A DNA stretch of 53,739 bases from an uncultured Mucilaginibacter sp. (GCF_946481715.1 NZ_CAMLOV010000016.1:1-53739), one strand, 5' to 3'. Shown: positions 34,250 to 43,791, counted from the first letter of the stretch. Notes: generated by a model not told the origin, from the sequence alone. A program made the numbers and translations.

Positions 34250-36622
34250 ATGAAATCGATCTTCACCAATTTGCTGGCAACGGTTTGTTTACTCTTATCG
34301 TTTATGGCCGGGGCGCAAAACATTAACCCTGCGCTGCTGTCCCGCCCATGGAAAGCCTCCTGGATAAGCGTACCCAATGAGCCCGCGCACGATTATGGCA
34401 TTTACCATTTCCAAAAATCGGCCGACCTGCCCACCAAGCCGGCAAAGTTTGTTATCCATATCTCGGCAGATAACCGCTACAAGCTGTATGTGAACCACAT
34501 ACTGGTTTCCCTTGGCCCGGCCCGTGGCGATACTTATTACTGGAACTATGAAACGGTGGATATAGCCCCGTACCTAACCGGTGGCAAAAATACCATAGCC
34601 GCCTTGGTTTGGAACGATGGCGATTACCGCCCTGAAGCGCAGATATCCCAGCAAACTGCCTTTATTTTGCAGGGCGATACCGGCATTGAGGAAGTTTTTA
34701 ATACCGATGCCGGCTGGAAGTGCATCCGCGATAACGCTTACAAACCCTTGCTTGGTGTTGGCTACAGTACCTACTATGTTGCCGGCCCGGGCGAATTGGT
34801 AGATATGCATAAAACGGTTAAAGATTGGCAGGACAATGATAGTGGCTGGTTAAACGCTCAAAAAATAGACAGGGGGAACCCAAAAGGCATTCCCAATGCA
34901 TTCGGCTGGATGCTGGTGCCATCCTCGATCCCGCAAATGGAGATGAAGCAACAGCGTTTAGCCGCCATGCGGAAAGCTGTTGGAGTTAATGCCCCATCAT
35001 CATTTCCCGCACAGAAAACTTCAGTCACCATACCGGCAAACACAAAGGCTTCGTTGCTACTCGATCAATCTTTCCTTACTAATGCGTACGTTACGGTTAA
35101 CTTTAGCGGCGGCGACAATGCAGGCATGTCGCTCACCTATTGCGAATCGCCGATGAAGAATGTGGGCAACACCTACCAGATTGTAAAGCCTAACCGCAAT
35201 GAGGTGGAAGGCTATAAATTCATTGGCAGAAAAGATAGTATTATATCAGACGGGACCGCAAAGCAGAGCTTTACATCGCTCGCCTTCCGCACATTCCGGT
35301 ATATTTTGGTCAATATTTCTACAAAAGACGAACCGCTTACCATCGATGATATTTACGGCACCTTTACCGGCTATCCGTTTAAATTCAATGCAAAACTGAA
35401 TACCGGCAGTACCGAGATGCAGCAGATGCTGGATATTGGTTTCCGTACGGCCCGCTCATGCGCCGTGGAAACTTATTTCGACTGCCCGTATTACGAACAG
35501 CTGCAATACATTGGCGATGGCCGCATACAGGCACTGGTCTCCTACTTCAACACCGGCGATGACCGCCTTGCCTGCAACGCCCTAAACCAAATGAACCACT
35601 CGCGCCAGGCGGAAGGCCTAACTCTCAGCAGGCACCCATCCTACAGCCCACAAATTATTTCCACCTTCTCCCTTTGGTATATCTGTATGCTGCACGATTA
35701 CTGGATGTACCGCAACGACGAGGCCTTTGTAAAAGATAAACTTGACGGTACCCGGCAGGTGCTGGCTTTCTTTGCCAAGTATCAGCAGGCAGACGGCTCA
35801 CTCAAAAACACCCCCTATTGGACGTTTGTAGATTGGGTAAGGACCAAAGACTGGGATTTTGGCCAGCCGCCAAAAGATGCCAATGGCAACTCGGCCATGC
35901 TGGATATGCAATTGCTATGGACCCTCCAACAAGCCGCCGAAATGGAAGCCAAAATAGGCATGCCCGTTTATGCGGAATTGTATAGGGCCCGCGCAGTGAA
36001 GCTAAAAGCTACCATCCAGCGCAAATATTGGGATGCCTCCAAAGGTTTTTATGCCGACGCAAACAACAAGCAAACCTACTCGCAGCATACCAACGCGCTG
36101 GCTATTTTAAGCGGCGTAGCAGGCACTAATACTGTAGCTCTCGCTAAAAAAATAGCAGCGGACTCGAGCCTGGTAGAATGCACTATTTACTTTAAATACT
36201 ACCTGCACCAGGCGCTGGTAAAAGGCGGCTTGGGCAATGATTATATGAACTGGCTGGACGTTTGGCGCAACAATATCAAAATGGGCCTAACCACCTGGGC
36301 CGAAATATCAGACCTGGAGCACGTCCGCAGCGATTGCCACGCCTGGGGCGCCAGCCCTAATATCGAGTTTTTCCGTACCGTTTTGGGCATCGACAGTTAC
36401 GCTCCGGGTTTCAGCAAAATAAAAGTAGAGCCGCGCCTGGGCAAAATGGAAAACGCCAGTGGCGAAATACCGCACCCCAATGGCGTAGTGGCTGTTAGCT
36501 ACGCAAAAAATGGTAGTAAATGGGCTATCAGTGTTACCCTGCCCATGCGCACCGACGGAAAATTTGTATGGAAAGGCAAAAGTTACCCGCTGAAAGGCGG
36601 GAAGAACGTATTTAGTATTTGA
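34250..36622 (+). CDS. GH78-like alpha-L-rhamnosidase
   Basis: Exported enzyme of 790 residues with a signal peptide ending near MAGAQ. Residues about 35-160 form an N-terminal beta-sandwich (WKASWISVP, ADNRYKLYVNHILVSLGP), followed by a second beta domain. The (alpha/alpha)6 barrel spans about 390-690, with CPYYEQLQYIGDGRIQAL replacing the classical CPQRDERLGWTGDAQ of GH78, so both acidic positions are kept in a variant setting. A C-terminal beta domain (HPNGVVAVSYAKNG) closes the protein. Function is removal of terminal alpha-L-rhamnose or a related deoxysugar. A T-rich stretch with CGG/TTTTT repeats lies ahead (34137-34177). Confidence 0.85.
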   Translation: MKSIFTNLLATVCLLLSFMAGAQNINPALLSRPWKASWISVPNEPAHDYGIYHFQKSADLPTKPAKFVIHISADNRYKLYVNHILVSLGPARGDTYYWNYETVDIAPYLTGGKNTIAALVWNDGDYRPEAQISQQTAFILQGDTGIEEVFNTDAGWKCIRDNAYKPLLGVGYSTYYVAGPGELVDMHKTVKDWQDNDSGWLNAQKIDRGNPKGIPNAFGWMLVPSSIPQMEMKQQRLAAMRKAVGVNAPSSFPAQKTSVTIPANTKASLLLDQSFLTNAYVTVNFSGGDNAGMSLTYCESPMKNVGNTYQIVKPNRNEVEGYKFIGRKDSIISDGTAKQSFTSLAFRTFRYILVNISTKDEPLTIDDIYGTFTGYPFKFNAKLNTGSTEMQQMLDIGFRTARSCAVETYFDCPYYEQLQYIGDGRIQALVSYFNTGDDRLACNALNQMNHSRQAEGLTLSRHPSYSPQIISTFSLWYICMLHDYWMYRNDEAFVKDKLDGTRQVLAFFAKYQQADGSLKNTPYWTFVDWVRTKDWDFGQPPKDANGNSAMLDMQLLWTLQQAAEMEAKIGMPVYAELYRARAVKLKATIQRKYWDASKGFYADANNKQTYSQHTNALAILSGVAGTNTVALAKKIAADSSLVECTIYFKYYLHQALVKGGLGNDYMNWLDVWRNNIKMGLTTWAEISDLEHVRSDCHAWGASPNIEFFRTVLGIDSYAPGFSKIKVEPRLGKMENASGEIPHPNGVVAVSYAKNGSKWAISVTLPMRTDGKFVWKGKSYPLKGGKNVFSI

Positions 36623-36644
36623 GAGGGTCCACTAAAAAGCAACG

Positions 36645-36680
36645 TATCGAATGATGAATTTCCCCCTTCATCATTCGATA
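36645..36680. terminator. 14-bp perfect hairpin between convergent genes
   Basis: TATCGAATGATGAA (36645-36658), an 8-nt loop, then its exact reverse complement (36667-36680). It lies between the convergent GH78-like and GH97 genes. There is no strong U-tract, so it may protect or end both transcripts, or be a dispersed palindrome. Confidence 0.55.
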
Positions 36681-36691
36681 TTAAGTAGCCT

Positions 36692-38671
36692 TTAATTCAC
36701 CTTCTCAAACCTTGCTGCCCAGCCCCCGCCTGATGCCAGTTTTACGTTCAGTTTATCTTTGGAAGTGAGGGTAACTTCTTTGCGTATGTAATCGCTAGCA
36801 TTGCGGTTTGCGTTTAAGCCATCGCTAAACAATACCGCTTTGTAGCTTCCTTCTCCTAAAAAGGAAAGGTCAACAGTGATTTCTCTTTCGTCCCAGTTGG
36901 TCATAGCGCCTGCATACCAGGTAGTGCCTTTGCGGCGGGCAATGCTTACAAACTCGCCAACTTTGCCGTCAAGCGCAACGGTTTCATCAAAAGTTGTAGG
37001 CACAGAGGCAATGTAATCGGTGCTTTCTTGCTCCTTTTTGTAAATGGTTGGGTTATCGGCCAGCATTTGTAAAGGTGCCTCGTAGATGGTGTACATGGCC
37101 AACTGGTGAGTGCGCGTTCCCTGCGTCATCGGGTTACTGTTTACGGGGCGGAATGCCGCTTTAACAGCATTGCGCATACCACCAGGTGTATAATCTAATG
37201 GGCCGGCCAGCATACGGATGTAAGGGATGCTCACATCATATTGAGGCTGGTTATTTACGCCCCATTTCATATTCTCCAGTCCTTTAACGCCTTCAAAGTT
37301 GAGGATATTAGGAAAGGTACGCTGCAAGCCCGAGGGTTTGTACATACCATGATAATCTACCAACAGGTGATGGTTGGCCGCCTTTTGGGCTATCTCGTAC
37401 AGGGAGTTTACAGCAAACTGGTCGTCGCGGTCAATAAAATCTATCTTGAAACCTTTGATGCCCATTTTTTCGTACTTATCAAAAACGGCATCGGTTTGCT
37501 GCATGGTAGCATACCAGCTTGCCCATAGGATAATGCCTACGTTTTTCTCTTTAGCGTACGCAACCAGTTCTTCAATGTTGATATCAGGATTTATCTGGTT
37601 CAAATCAGTATCCTTCGACCAGCCTTCATCTATAATAATATACTCCAGTTTATTAGCCGATGCAAAATCGATGTAGTACTTATAGGTAGGAACGTTTATG
37701 CCCGCCTTAAAATCTACTCCCGTAATATTCCAGTCGTTCCACCAATCCCAGGCTACTTTGCCGGGTTTTATCCAGGTTTGGTCGGCAACGCGCGAGGGTG
37801 ATGCCAGCTTTTGGACCATATCGTTATCGGCGAGCTGCTTATCTTCGGTACTAATGACAACCGCACGCCATGGGTATTGGCGCGTACCGTTTGTTTTGGT
37901 GATGTATTCGGCGCGGCGGGTTACAATGTAGTTCATATCGGCATAACCGCCGGTAGTTTGCTCCAATGGGTAGGGCGAAAAGGTGCCGCGCAGGCCGTTT
38001 CCCTTACCGTTAGTAAGGTACATACCGGGGTAGTCTTCAATATCAGCCTCTAAAATGGCGGCCTTTATCCGCTCGTTAATATTTACTAAAACCGGTAAAA
38101 AAGCCAGCGTATCCTTTTTCACAGCCGATACATTTACGGTATCGTAATGGGCTTCAAAAGAAGTATTGTATTTATCCTTGGCGCGGAAATCATTCACAAA
38201 GGGTAGTAAAGCTTTATTATCGGCAGCAAAATTAAAATTGGCCTCCTCATCCTTTAAAGTAATGGTTTCCTTAAATTCCGTAGTGAAGCGGTAAGCCACG
38301 CCATCGTTATACGCCCTGAAGATTAGCCCGTAATCCCCATTAAATTTTAAGGTGAGCTGGTTGTAATTATCATGCACCTTTGCCCGTTTGTAAATAGGGG
38401 TATTAAAATATTCGTCCCTGTCGCTTGTCTTATCGCTTTTTACTACGGCGTTTAAACCCAAAACCGATCCGTTGTTTAAAACCAGCGACACGTTCGAGGG
38501 CATAATAACATCCGTTTGCTCATATTTTACGGCCCAATTGATTGTGGCGCCAGCGTTTACAACCATATCTATTTTACCATCGGGCGATTTTACATGGTAA
38601 GTTTTGGTTGGCGATTGGCCGTTTGTAAAAAATGGCAGCGCCGCCAGCAGCAGCAATATTTTTGTTTTCAT
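36692..38671 (-). CDS. GH97 glycoside hydrolase, probably retaining (alpha-galactosidase type)
   Basis: Exported enzyme of 659 residues with a signal peptide (MKTKILLLLAALPFFTNGQ). An N-terminal beta-supersandwich (about 25-290) precedes the barrel (IDEGW, GIILWASWYATM, GFKIDFIDRDDQ). The aspartate at residue 411 in KIDF sits where the retaining GH97 enzyme of B. thetaiotaomicron has its nucleophile, and Glu460 (NFEG) is a likely acid/base. Inverting SusB-type members lack that Asp. I therefore read a retaining alpha-galactoside or related activity rather than an alpha-glucosidase. Convergent with the GH78-like gene. Confidence 0.88.
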   Translation of the reverse strand: MKTKILLLLAALPFFTNGQSPTKTYHVKSPDGKIDMVVNAGATINWAVKYEQTDVIMPSNVSLVLNNGSVLGLNAVVKSDKTSDRDEYFNTPIYKRAKVHDNYNQLTLKFNGDYGLIFRAYNDGVAYRFTTEFKETITLKDEEANFNFAADNKALLPFVNDFRAKDKYNTSFEAHYDTVNVSAVKKDTLAFLPVLVNINERIKAAILEADIEDYPGMYLTNGKGNGLRGTFSPYPLEQTTGGYADMNYIVTRRAEYITKTNGTRQYPWRAVVISTEDKQLADNDMVQKLASPSRVADQTWIKPGKVAWDWWNDWNITGVDFKAGINVPTYKYYIDFASANKLEYIIIDEGWSKDTDLNQINPDINIEELVAYAKEKNVGIILWASWYATMQQTDAVFDKYEKMGIKGFKIDFIDRDDQFAVNSLYEIAQKAANHHLLVDYHGMYKPSGLQRTFPNILNFEGVKGLENMKWGVNNQPQYDVSIPYIRMLAGPLDYTPGGMRNAVKAAFRPVNSNPMTQGTRTHQLAMYTIYEAPLQMLADNPTIYKKEQESTDYIASVPTTFDETVALDGKVGEFVSIARRKGTTWYAGAMTNWDEREITVDLSFLGEGSYKAVLFSDGLNANRNASDYIRKEVTLTSKDKLNVKLASGGGWAARFEKVN

Positions 38672-38762
38672 GGCGATTTGAAATGGTGGGCTGAAATTAA
38701 GCCTTTTATTGTTTTAATGACAGTTGATATTTAACCATTTATAAGCTGATTTTTGCGGAGCA

Positions 38763-38850
38763 AACACGAATTTTACGAATCGAGGCAAAATCCCTCAATC
38801 GTTGCGGCTAAGCTTGTACCATAAAGTCACGCTAATTTCCGCTAAGTTTC
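38763..38850. repeat. Solo tail element related to ATTCGTGAAATTCG
   Basis: AACACGAATTTTACGAATC (38763-38781), and further on GTCACGCTAATTTCCGC, are the inverse of the tails attached to repeat copies B and C. No palindrome is attached here. It spans the end of the epimerase gene and the gap before the GH97 gene. Confidence 0.4.
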
Positions 38851-39851
38851 AATCCTAAGCCCGGAGCATTGTCCAGTACCCATTTGCCATCTGTAAACTC
38901 CGGCAATCTGTAAGGGTTGTTGCTGGTGAGGAACGGTCCATCCAAATCCGACCAATCGCATTGCGGGGCAAGGGAGGCTGCTGCGAGGGTAGCGCAGCTG
39001 GTTTCGGTCATACAGCCTATCATTACTTTTAGGCCAAGTTCGCGCGCCTTATCCAGCATTTGTTTAGCCTCGTGCATACCGGCAGATTTCATCAGCTTAA
39101 TATTGATGCCATGATATACACCCTTAGCTTTCTCCACATCGGCCAAACGCTGTACGGCCTCATCGCCAATAAGTGGCAGCGGGCTGTGTTCGGTTAGCCA
39201 CGCGTTGCTGTCTACATCGGTTTTTAGCATGGGTTGCTCTATCAAAACCACACCCTGCTCTTTTAACCAATAAACCAAATCGAGGCTTTGCTTGCGGTCG
39301 GTCCAACCCTGATTGGCATCTACAAACAGCGGCACATTGCTTACCGAGCGGATGGTTTGGATGATTTCCTTATCGTTATCGCGCCCAAGCTTTACTTTTA
39401 TAATTTTAAAATCGGCGGCTTCCTTTAGTTTTTGAATGATAACCTCTTTGGTATCAATGCCAATAGTAAAACTGGTGATGGGCATGGTAGCGGGATCGGT
39501 ACCCAATAACTCCCAGCAGGGCTTGCCTTGTAGTTTGCCATGCAAATCGTGCAGGGCAATGTCTATTCCCGCCTTTATAGCCGGGTTGCCGGGGGCGATG
39601 CTGTCGAGGTAGCTGATGATCGCCTCAAAATCAAAAGGGTAGCTAAATTGCCCGGCATCTACCTTACTCAAAAATGCGTTGGCCGTTTCGTAACTCTCGC
39701 CCATGTAGGGCACCATCGAGGCCTCCCCATAACCAATCACGCCTTCGTGCTCCACTTGTAGCAGCATCACCGGCGTACTGGTGCGCGAAAATTTAGCAAT
39801 GGTAAACGTATGCTTTAGCTGCAATTCAAAAGGCTGGTAAGTAAGTTTCAT
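38832..39851 (-). CDS. Dipeptide epimerase (enolase superfamily, Ala-Glu epimerase-like)
   Basis: Cytosolic enzyme of 339 residues that inverts the alpha-carbon of L-Ala-D/L-Glu-type dipeptides, used in salvage of cell-wall peptides. N-terminal capping domain: YQPFELQLKHTFTIAKFSRTSTPVMLL. Barrel residues: catalytic K-x-K (KVKL), Asp in VDANQGW, Glu in EQPM, Asp in IGDEAV, and the second lysine in INIKLMKSAG. This motif set marks the dipeptide epimerase branch of the muconate-lactonising group. It ends 3 nt after the unknown gene at 39854 on the same strand, a likely operon. Together with PepT and AnmK in this window it suits murein recycling. Confidence 0.9.
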   Translation of the reverse strand: MKLTYQPFELQLKHTFTIAKFSRTSTPVMLLQVEHEGVIGYGEASMVPYMGESYETANAFLSKVDAGQFSYPFDFEAIISYLDSIAPGNPAIKAGIDIALHDLHGKLQGKPCWELLGTDPATMPITSFTIGIDTKEVIIQKLKEAADFKIIKVKLGRDNDKEIIQTIRSVSNVPLFVDANQGWTDRKQSLDLVYWLKEQGVVLIEQPMLKTDVDSNAWLTEHSPLPLIGDEAVQRLADVEKAKGVYHGINIKLMKSAGMHEAKQMLDKARELGLKVMIGCMTETSCATLAAASLAPQCDWSDLDGPFLTSNNPYRLPEFTDGKWVLDNAPGLGLKLSGN

Positions 39852-39853
39852 GT

Positions 39854-40399
39854 TCAGGCCTCCGTATTTATCATTAACGCCCAGTAAATACCCATTTGGC
39901 CGCGGTCATCAAAAGTGCCGGAGGGTTGTTCTGTTGGGAATTTCTTTTTTGATATATCTATCGTTTTTACAAACTGGGTTAGTTCAAATAATTTATCTTC
40001 CACAAATTGCAGGATGGCGTAATCCCAAACAGCGTAGTGGCTTAGCATCCAGGTAAACTCAGCATTAAATTTGCCTTGCTTCATGTAGTCATTCAGGATG
40101 CTGTACGATTCAAAAATAACCGCCTCGTCCAGGTCATCTATTCCGGTAAGCCAATCGGTCTCCACAATTAAGTTCCAGTTTAAAAATACCAGCCGCTTAA
40201 GTGCTTCCAGCCTGGTGGACTCGTCTTCTACTTCCTTAAAAATGCGCAGGTACTCGCGGTGTATGGCTTTGTAGTTATCCAGCACCAACTTATCATCCTG
40301 CCAGTCGCTCTCGGTAGCAACGTTGCTATTTAGTTGTTGTTGCGTTCGTTTGTAGATCTCGTGCTCGTTTTCCGAGAGGCTTAAAAGAGATAAAGTCAT
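39854..40399 (-). CDS. Unrecognised helical protein
   Basis: I do not recognise this 181-residue protein. It has no signal peptide or membrane segment and looks almost all helical, rich in Leu, Asp, Glu and aromatic residues (WNLIVETDWLTGIDDLDEAVIFES, WMLSHYAVWDYAILQFVEDKLFEL). Codon use matches its neighbours and the start has a TAGCTTTG -7 box ahead (40424-40417). The following epimerase start is 2 nt after its stop, so they are probably co-transcribed. It is divergent from another unrecognised gene at 40461. Real gene by coding pattern and context. Confidence 0.75.
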   Translation of the reverse strand: MTLSLLSLSENEHEIYKRTQQQLNSNVATESDWQDDKLVLDNYKAIHREYLRIFKEVEDESTRLEALKRLVFLNWNLIVETDWLTGIDDLDEAVIFESYSILNDYMKQGKFNAEFTWMLSHYAVWDYAILQFVEDKLFELTQFVKTIDISKKKFPTEQPSGTFDDRGQMGIYWALMINTEA

Positions 40400-40416
40400 A
40401 TTTACTACATAAAACT

Positions 40417-40455
40417 CAAAGCTAAAATAATACTTCTAAAAGCTGCTTATCTTTG
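40417..40455. promoter_or_regulatory. Divergent -7 boxes between two unrecognised genes
   Basis: TAGCTTTG on the minus strand (40424-40417) serves the gene starting at 40399. TATCTTTG on the plus strand (40448-40455) serves the gene starting at 40461. Both are exact matches to TAnnTTTG. The plus-strand box ends 5 nt before the ATG, predicting a leaderless or nearly leaderless transcript. No clear -33 elements. Confidence 0.55.
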
Positions 40456-40460
40456 CAGGC

Positions 40461-41450
40461 ATGGCGGCACAAATTTACCACCCCTTCAGCACTTTTAATT
40501 TCAGTAACAGCAAATGCTTCTTAACGGGGCAGGAATTAAGCAGTATCGAAGAAAAAATACAGGTATTTCCCCAATGGTTGATGAGCCTTTACAGCCTGGA
40601 GGACCAGCCCTTTAAACTGCTCGACGAGAGCATTGCTACCTACAAAGACCTCAAGATACCCTGCTCGGCCGCTGTAAACGAAAGCTATTTAGAACCGCTG
40701 GAGGCAGAAATATCCGCAGCTGTTGCCGCAGGTTATGAAGGTGTAAAAGCGCTTGATGAACTAATGCTTTTTCAATGGGTAAGCAAGCTGCTATATGGCA
40801 TTATTTTTAACGAATTGCAGGCCGGCATAAAAATGCAACATGCGCAGGGCGAGGAGTTTAATATATCGCAATCCATCATCCACAAATTCAGCCACCTGCA
40901 CCTAATGCTGCAAAGCATCAACCTGCCCATACAGTTTGAAGATTTTAAACCTCACAGCTTATTTTTGTTTAAAGTGGATAATAAGGAGAACGAGTTTGGC
41001 TACCGCGACGAGATAAACACCCAAACATTTGCCCTGCGGATAGCAAATTTTGGGCTGGTGATGTGCCTGCAGGATAATGGCGCAAACGCCAGCTACCACC
41101 GCGAATTATATGAGCAGATAAAGGAGGATACCCTGCATCCTATTCAGTTCGAGGAGTTTTCTGCACGGGTGTTCTACTCCAACTACCTGTTTAACCGATT
41201 GCCCGAGTATGAAGTGATGCCCGTTGGCGAGGATATATTTGTGGAAGCTATGCCCTTGCGCGGCATCAGCAGTAAGCCCTTGTTTGATGAATGGGCCAAT
41301 AAAACCTATGGGCAAGTGCTGGAAAGCTTCTGGAAAAACTGGGGCTTCTTACTGTTAGAGATCATCAAAAACCCCAGCCAGCCCATTAGCTTTTTATTTA
41401 ACCCCGATGGCAGCCGTATTGCTGCATCGGCAATCGAACTGCCGCGTTAA
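40461..41450 (+). CDS. Unrecognised conserved-type protein with N-terminal CxLTG motif
   Basis: I do not recognise this 329-residue cytosolic protein. The start (FSNSKCFLTGQELSSIEEKIQVFPQWL) resembles the opening of zinc or HNH-type proteins annotated with a CFLTG motif, but only one cysteine of a possible pair is visible. The rest is helical with aromatic clusters (FSHLHLMLQSINLPIQFEDFKPHSLFLFKV, FYSNYLFNRLPEYEVMP). No membrane segment. It is read from a promoter that ends 5 nt ahead of the ATG, and overlaps the rhomboid stop by 4 nt in convergent fashion. Function not assigned. Confidence 0.75.
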   Translation: MAAQIYHPFSTFNFSNSKCFLTGQELSSIEEKIQVFPQWLMSLYSLEDQPFKLLDESIATYKDLKIPCSAAVNESYLEPLEAEISAAVAAGYEGVKALDELMLFQWVSKLLYGIIFNELQAGIKMQHAQGEEFNISQSIIHKFSHLHLMLQSINLPIQFEDFKPHSLFLFKVDNKENEFGYRDEINTQTFALRIANFGLVMCLQDNGANASYHRELYEQIKEDTLHPIQFEEFSARVFYSNYLFNRLPEYEVMPVGEDIFVEAMPLRGISSKPLFDEWANKTYGQVLESFWKNWGFLLLEIIKNPSQPISFLFNPDGSRIAASAIELPR

Positions 41451-42052
41451 AACTGCTTTATAAATTCGTTAATGATGTTGTGATGAAGGAGTATAGTTAT
41501 AAAAACACCGCTCACGGCACCAAAAAAGTGTGCATCGTGGTTAATGTTATCGCGCGCGTGCTTGGATGCAAAATGGCAGTACACAAGGTAAAGGATGCCG
41601 AATATCCAGGCGGGTATCCTGAAGGGTAAAAACAGCAAACCCATTTCCCCTGTTGGATTGAACAGGATGGCGCTGAAAACAACTGCACTTATCGCCCCGG
41701 ATGCCCCTAACGTATTATACCAGGAATCGTCCCTGTGTTTATAGATGGAAGGAAGATCGGCAAGTACCATGGTTACGAGGTATAGTACCCCAAATTGCCA
41801 GTGCCCAAGAACTGATTCCAACTGGAAAGCAAAGAAATAATACGACAGCATGTTGAAGAACAAGTGGTTCCAATCCGCATGTATCAGCCCGCTGGTTATT
41901 ACTGTGTAAACCCGATAGCCACGCGATGCTTCGTAGGGGTTGAGGATGCACCGGGCGTAAACGTTAGGGTCGGAAAAAGCCCAGAGCGACATTGCCAATG
42001 TTATTACAAAAATTACCGATGCCACCGGGGCCATCGTAAGGTATTCCATCAT
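41447..42052 (-). CDS. Rhomboid-family intramembrane serine protease
   Basis: Polytopic inner-membrane protease of 201 residues with six helices. The catalytic serine lies in GASGA (about 125-129) and the catalytic histidine in HDAHFFGA in the last helix. The conserved HxxxN-like pattern HADWNHLFFNM in helix 2 carries the oxyanion histidine and asparagine. It overlaps the upstream M14 peptidase stop by 4 nt (ATGA), so both are translated together. Substrates unknown. Confidence 0.9.
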   Translation of the reverse strand: MMEYLTMAPVASVIFVITLAMSLWAFSDPNVYARCILNPYEASRGYRVYTVITSGLIHADWNHLFFNMLSYYFFAFQLESVLGHWQFGVLYLVTMVLADLPSIYKHRDDSWYNTLGASGAISAVVFSAILFNPTGEMGLLFLPFRIPAWIFGILYLVYCHFASKHARDNINHDAHFFGAVSGVFITILLHHNIINEFIKQF

Positions 42053-43791
42053 TTCAGGTCGAGTTTAGTATCAGTTAGCAACCTTCCCACAGGGTAACGC
42101 AGATAGGTTTTTTCGAAGTAGGGCGAGTTGCGGTAAACAAAATTAAGCTGTGCCGCTGCGCTGGCTGCCATTTTGGGGTCTTTTGCTTTTTCATCATCCA
42201 GTTTTTTGCGCAGCTCCTGGTCTTTCTTTAACAAATCAGCGGCAATATCTTCAAACACATAGTCCGAGAAATATTCCTTTTGCCCCAATACCGAATCGAA
42301 AAAGTTCCAGGCGAAGAAAGAATCTACACCCTGCGGCTCCATAGTTTCTACAATGTAACGGTTTATGGGTTGGTTTACATATACAACGTAGTCGCCTGCG
42401 TAAAATTTAACCTTGCTATCCACCGGATTTAGCCTTACCCCGCTGTGCATGTAATGCCCTTCGTAGGGGTGGGTAGCGGTTTTATAGTCGGCAATGTAGT
42501 ACATCTGCAAACTTAGCGTAGTATCATGCGCCAGCTGCTTCATAGCAACCCGGTTCAGTTTAAACAAGTCGATAACCTTACCCCATGCCTGCGGAATAAC
42601 GTAAGCTATCGGTTTATCAGCAGTAGCGGTAGCTTTATAGGTATTAAAGAGTTTTATGGTTTTAGTGTAGGGTTTATTCCGGTCATAATACAACCGCTTT
42701 AGCCCACTTATTTCGCTGGTTTTATACGCGGCTTCGTACCCTTTAAAGGTAATAGTATCCACCTTGGTTTCGTCCAGTCCCCAGGCAAGCGCAAAAGTTT
42801 TTTGCCTGCTCACTTCCGCATCCACCTTTCTACGCAAATCGCCAATTACCCTGGCATCGCGCTGGCAAATGGCTATCAGTTGCTCCATAAAGTTATAGGT
42901 AGCATACAGGCGCTTGTCGAAGGGTTTCAGCATGTGCGTTTCCGTCATATAGCTAATCATGTTATGCTGCGCCGCAAAGCCCGTAGAGAACCTTGGCGTT
43001 TCCATAAAGCTAACGATACCGCTATCGGGCAGCCCGCTTTCGCCTGCGCCATAGGGTATCATCTCAAAGCCGCTTTTCTTCATGCCTTTATAGAGGTCGG
43101 CAGTCATTACTTTGGCGGTATAATCGGCTAATAAAGGGTTTTGTTTATCTTTTTGGGTTTCTATCAGCGTCATCACGTACTGGTAGTCGGCACCATCGCT
43201 TACGTGGTTGTCCAGCAACACTTCGGGCTGCCAGGTATTCAGTATCTGCGTAAAGGCAAGGGCATTGCGGCTATCAGCTTTTATAAAATCGCGGTTCAAA
43301 TCAAGGTTGCGGTAATTACCGCGGAAGCCATAGGCATCCGGCCCGTTTTGGTTTGCACGCGAGTGGCCGCGATTCATATTGCCGTCGATATTATACACCG
43401 CTATGATGCAAATCACCACGTCTTTTGGCAGTTTATTTCCTTTCAGCAAATCGCGCGTCAGCATCATGCTGGCATCAATACCTTCAGGTTCGCCGGGATG
43501 GATACCATTATTAATAAGCAATATGCGTTTGTTTTGCTTTTTGATAAGCAAGGGATCGAAAACTTTATCTTTTGATAAAACCACCAGCGTTAAGGGCTTT
43601 CCCACATCCGTCATCCCATAATCAATAGTGCGCATCTGCGGGTATTGCTTGGCCAGTTTTTGGTAATAAGCAATAACCTCGGCATGCGTGGCCGAATAGT
43701 TTTTATTCTTGCTTAATTCAAACGGGGTAAGCTGGGCATGGGCTTGTAAAAAGCCAAAAATGCAAAGCAGGGTGGCCAGTTGTTTTTTCAT
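42049..43791 (-). CDS. Secreted M14 zinc carboxypeptidase
   Basis: Exported metallopeptidase of 580 residues. The frame is open to 43956, but the ATG at 43791 opens a signal peptide (MKKQLATLLCIFGFLQAHAQ) and is the right start; the longer version would bury it. Zinc ligands are His98 and Glu101 (HPGEPEG), with a later His in LLDNHVSDG; NLDLNRDF and the arginine there fit substrate binding. It may trim peptides or cell-wall stems. Middle gene of a run OMP, YjbR, M14, rhomboid on the minus strand; it overlaps the rhomboid gene by 4 nt. Confidence 0.9.
   Translation of the reverse strand: MKKQLATLLCIFGFLQAHAQLTPFELSKNKNYSATHAEVIAYYQKLAKQYPQMRTIDYGMTDVGKPLTLVVLSKDKVFDPLLIKKQNKRILLINNGIHPGEPEGIDASMMLTRDLLKGNKLPKDVVICIIAVYNIDGNMNRGHSRANQNGPDAYGFRGNYRNLDLNRDFIKADSRNALAFTQILNTWQPEVLLDNHVSDGADYQYVMTLIETQKDKQNPLLADYTAKVMTADLYKGMKKSGFEMIPYGAGESGLPDSGIVSFMETPRFSTGFAAQHNMISYMTETHMLKPFDKRLYATYNFMEQLIAICQRDARVIGDLRRKVDAEVSRQKTFALAWGLDETKVDTITFKGYEAAYKTSEISGLKRLYYDRNKPYTKTIKLFNTYKATATADKPIAYVIPQAWGKVIDLFKLNRVAMKQLAHDTTLSLQMYYIADYKTATHPYEGHYMHSGVRLNPVDSKVKFYAGDYVVYVNQPINRYIVETMEPQGVDSFFAWNFFDSVLGQKEYFSDYVFEDIAADLLKKDQELRKKLDDEKAKDPKMAASAAAQLNFVYRNSPYFEKTYLRYPVGRLLTDTKLDLK

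Noticed and set aside
9020..38671. One polysaccharide utilisation locus spanning the glycoside hydrolases
   Set aside because: The enzymes are on both strands, interrupted by unrelated units, and no SusC/SusD pair lies among them.
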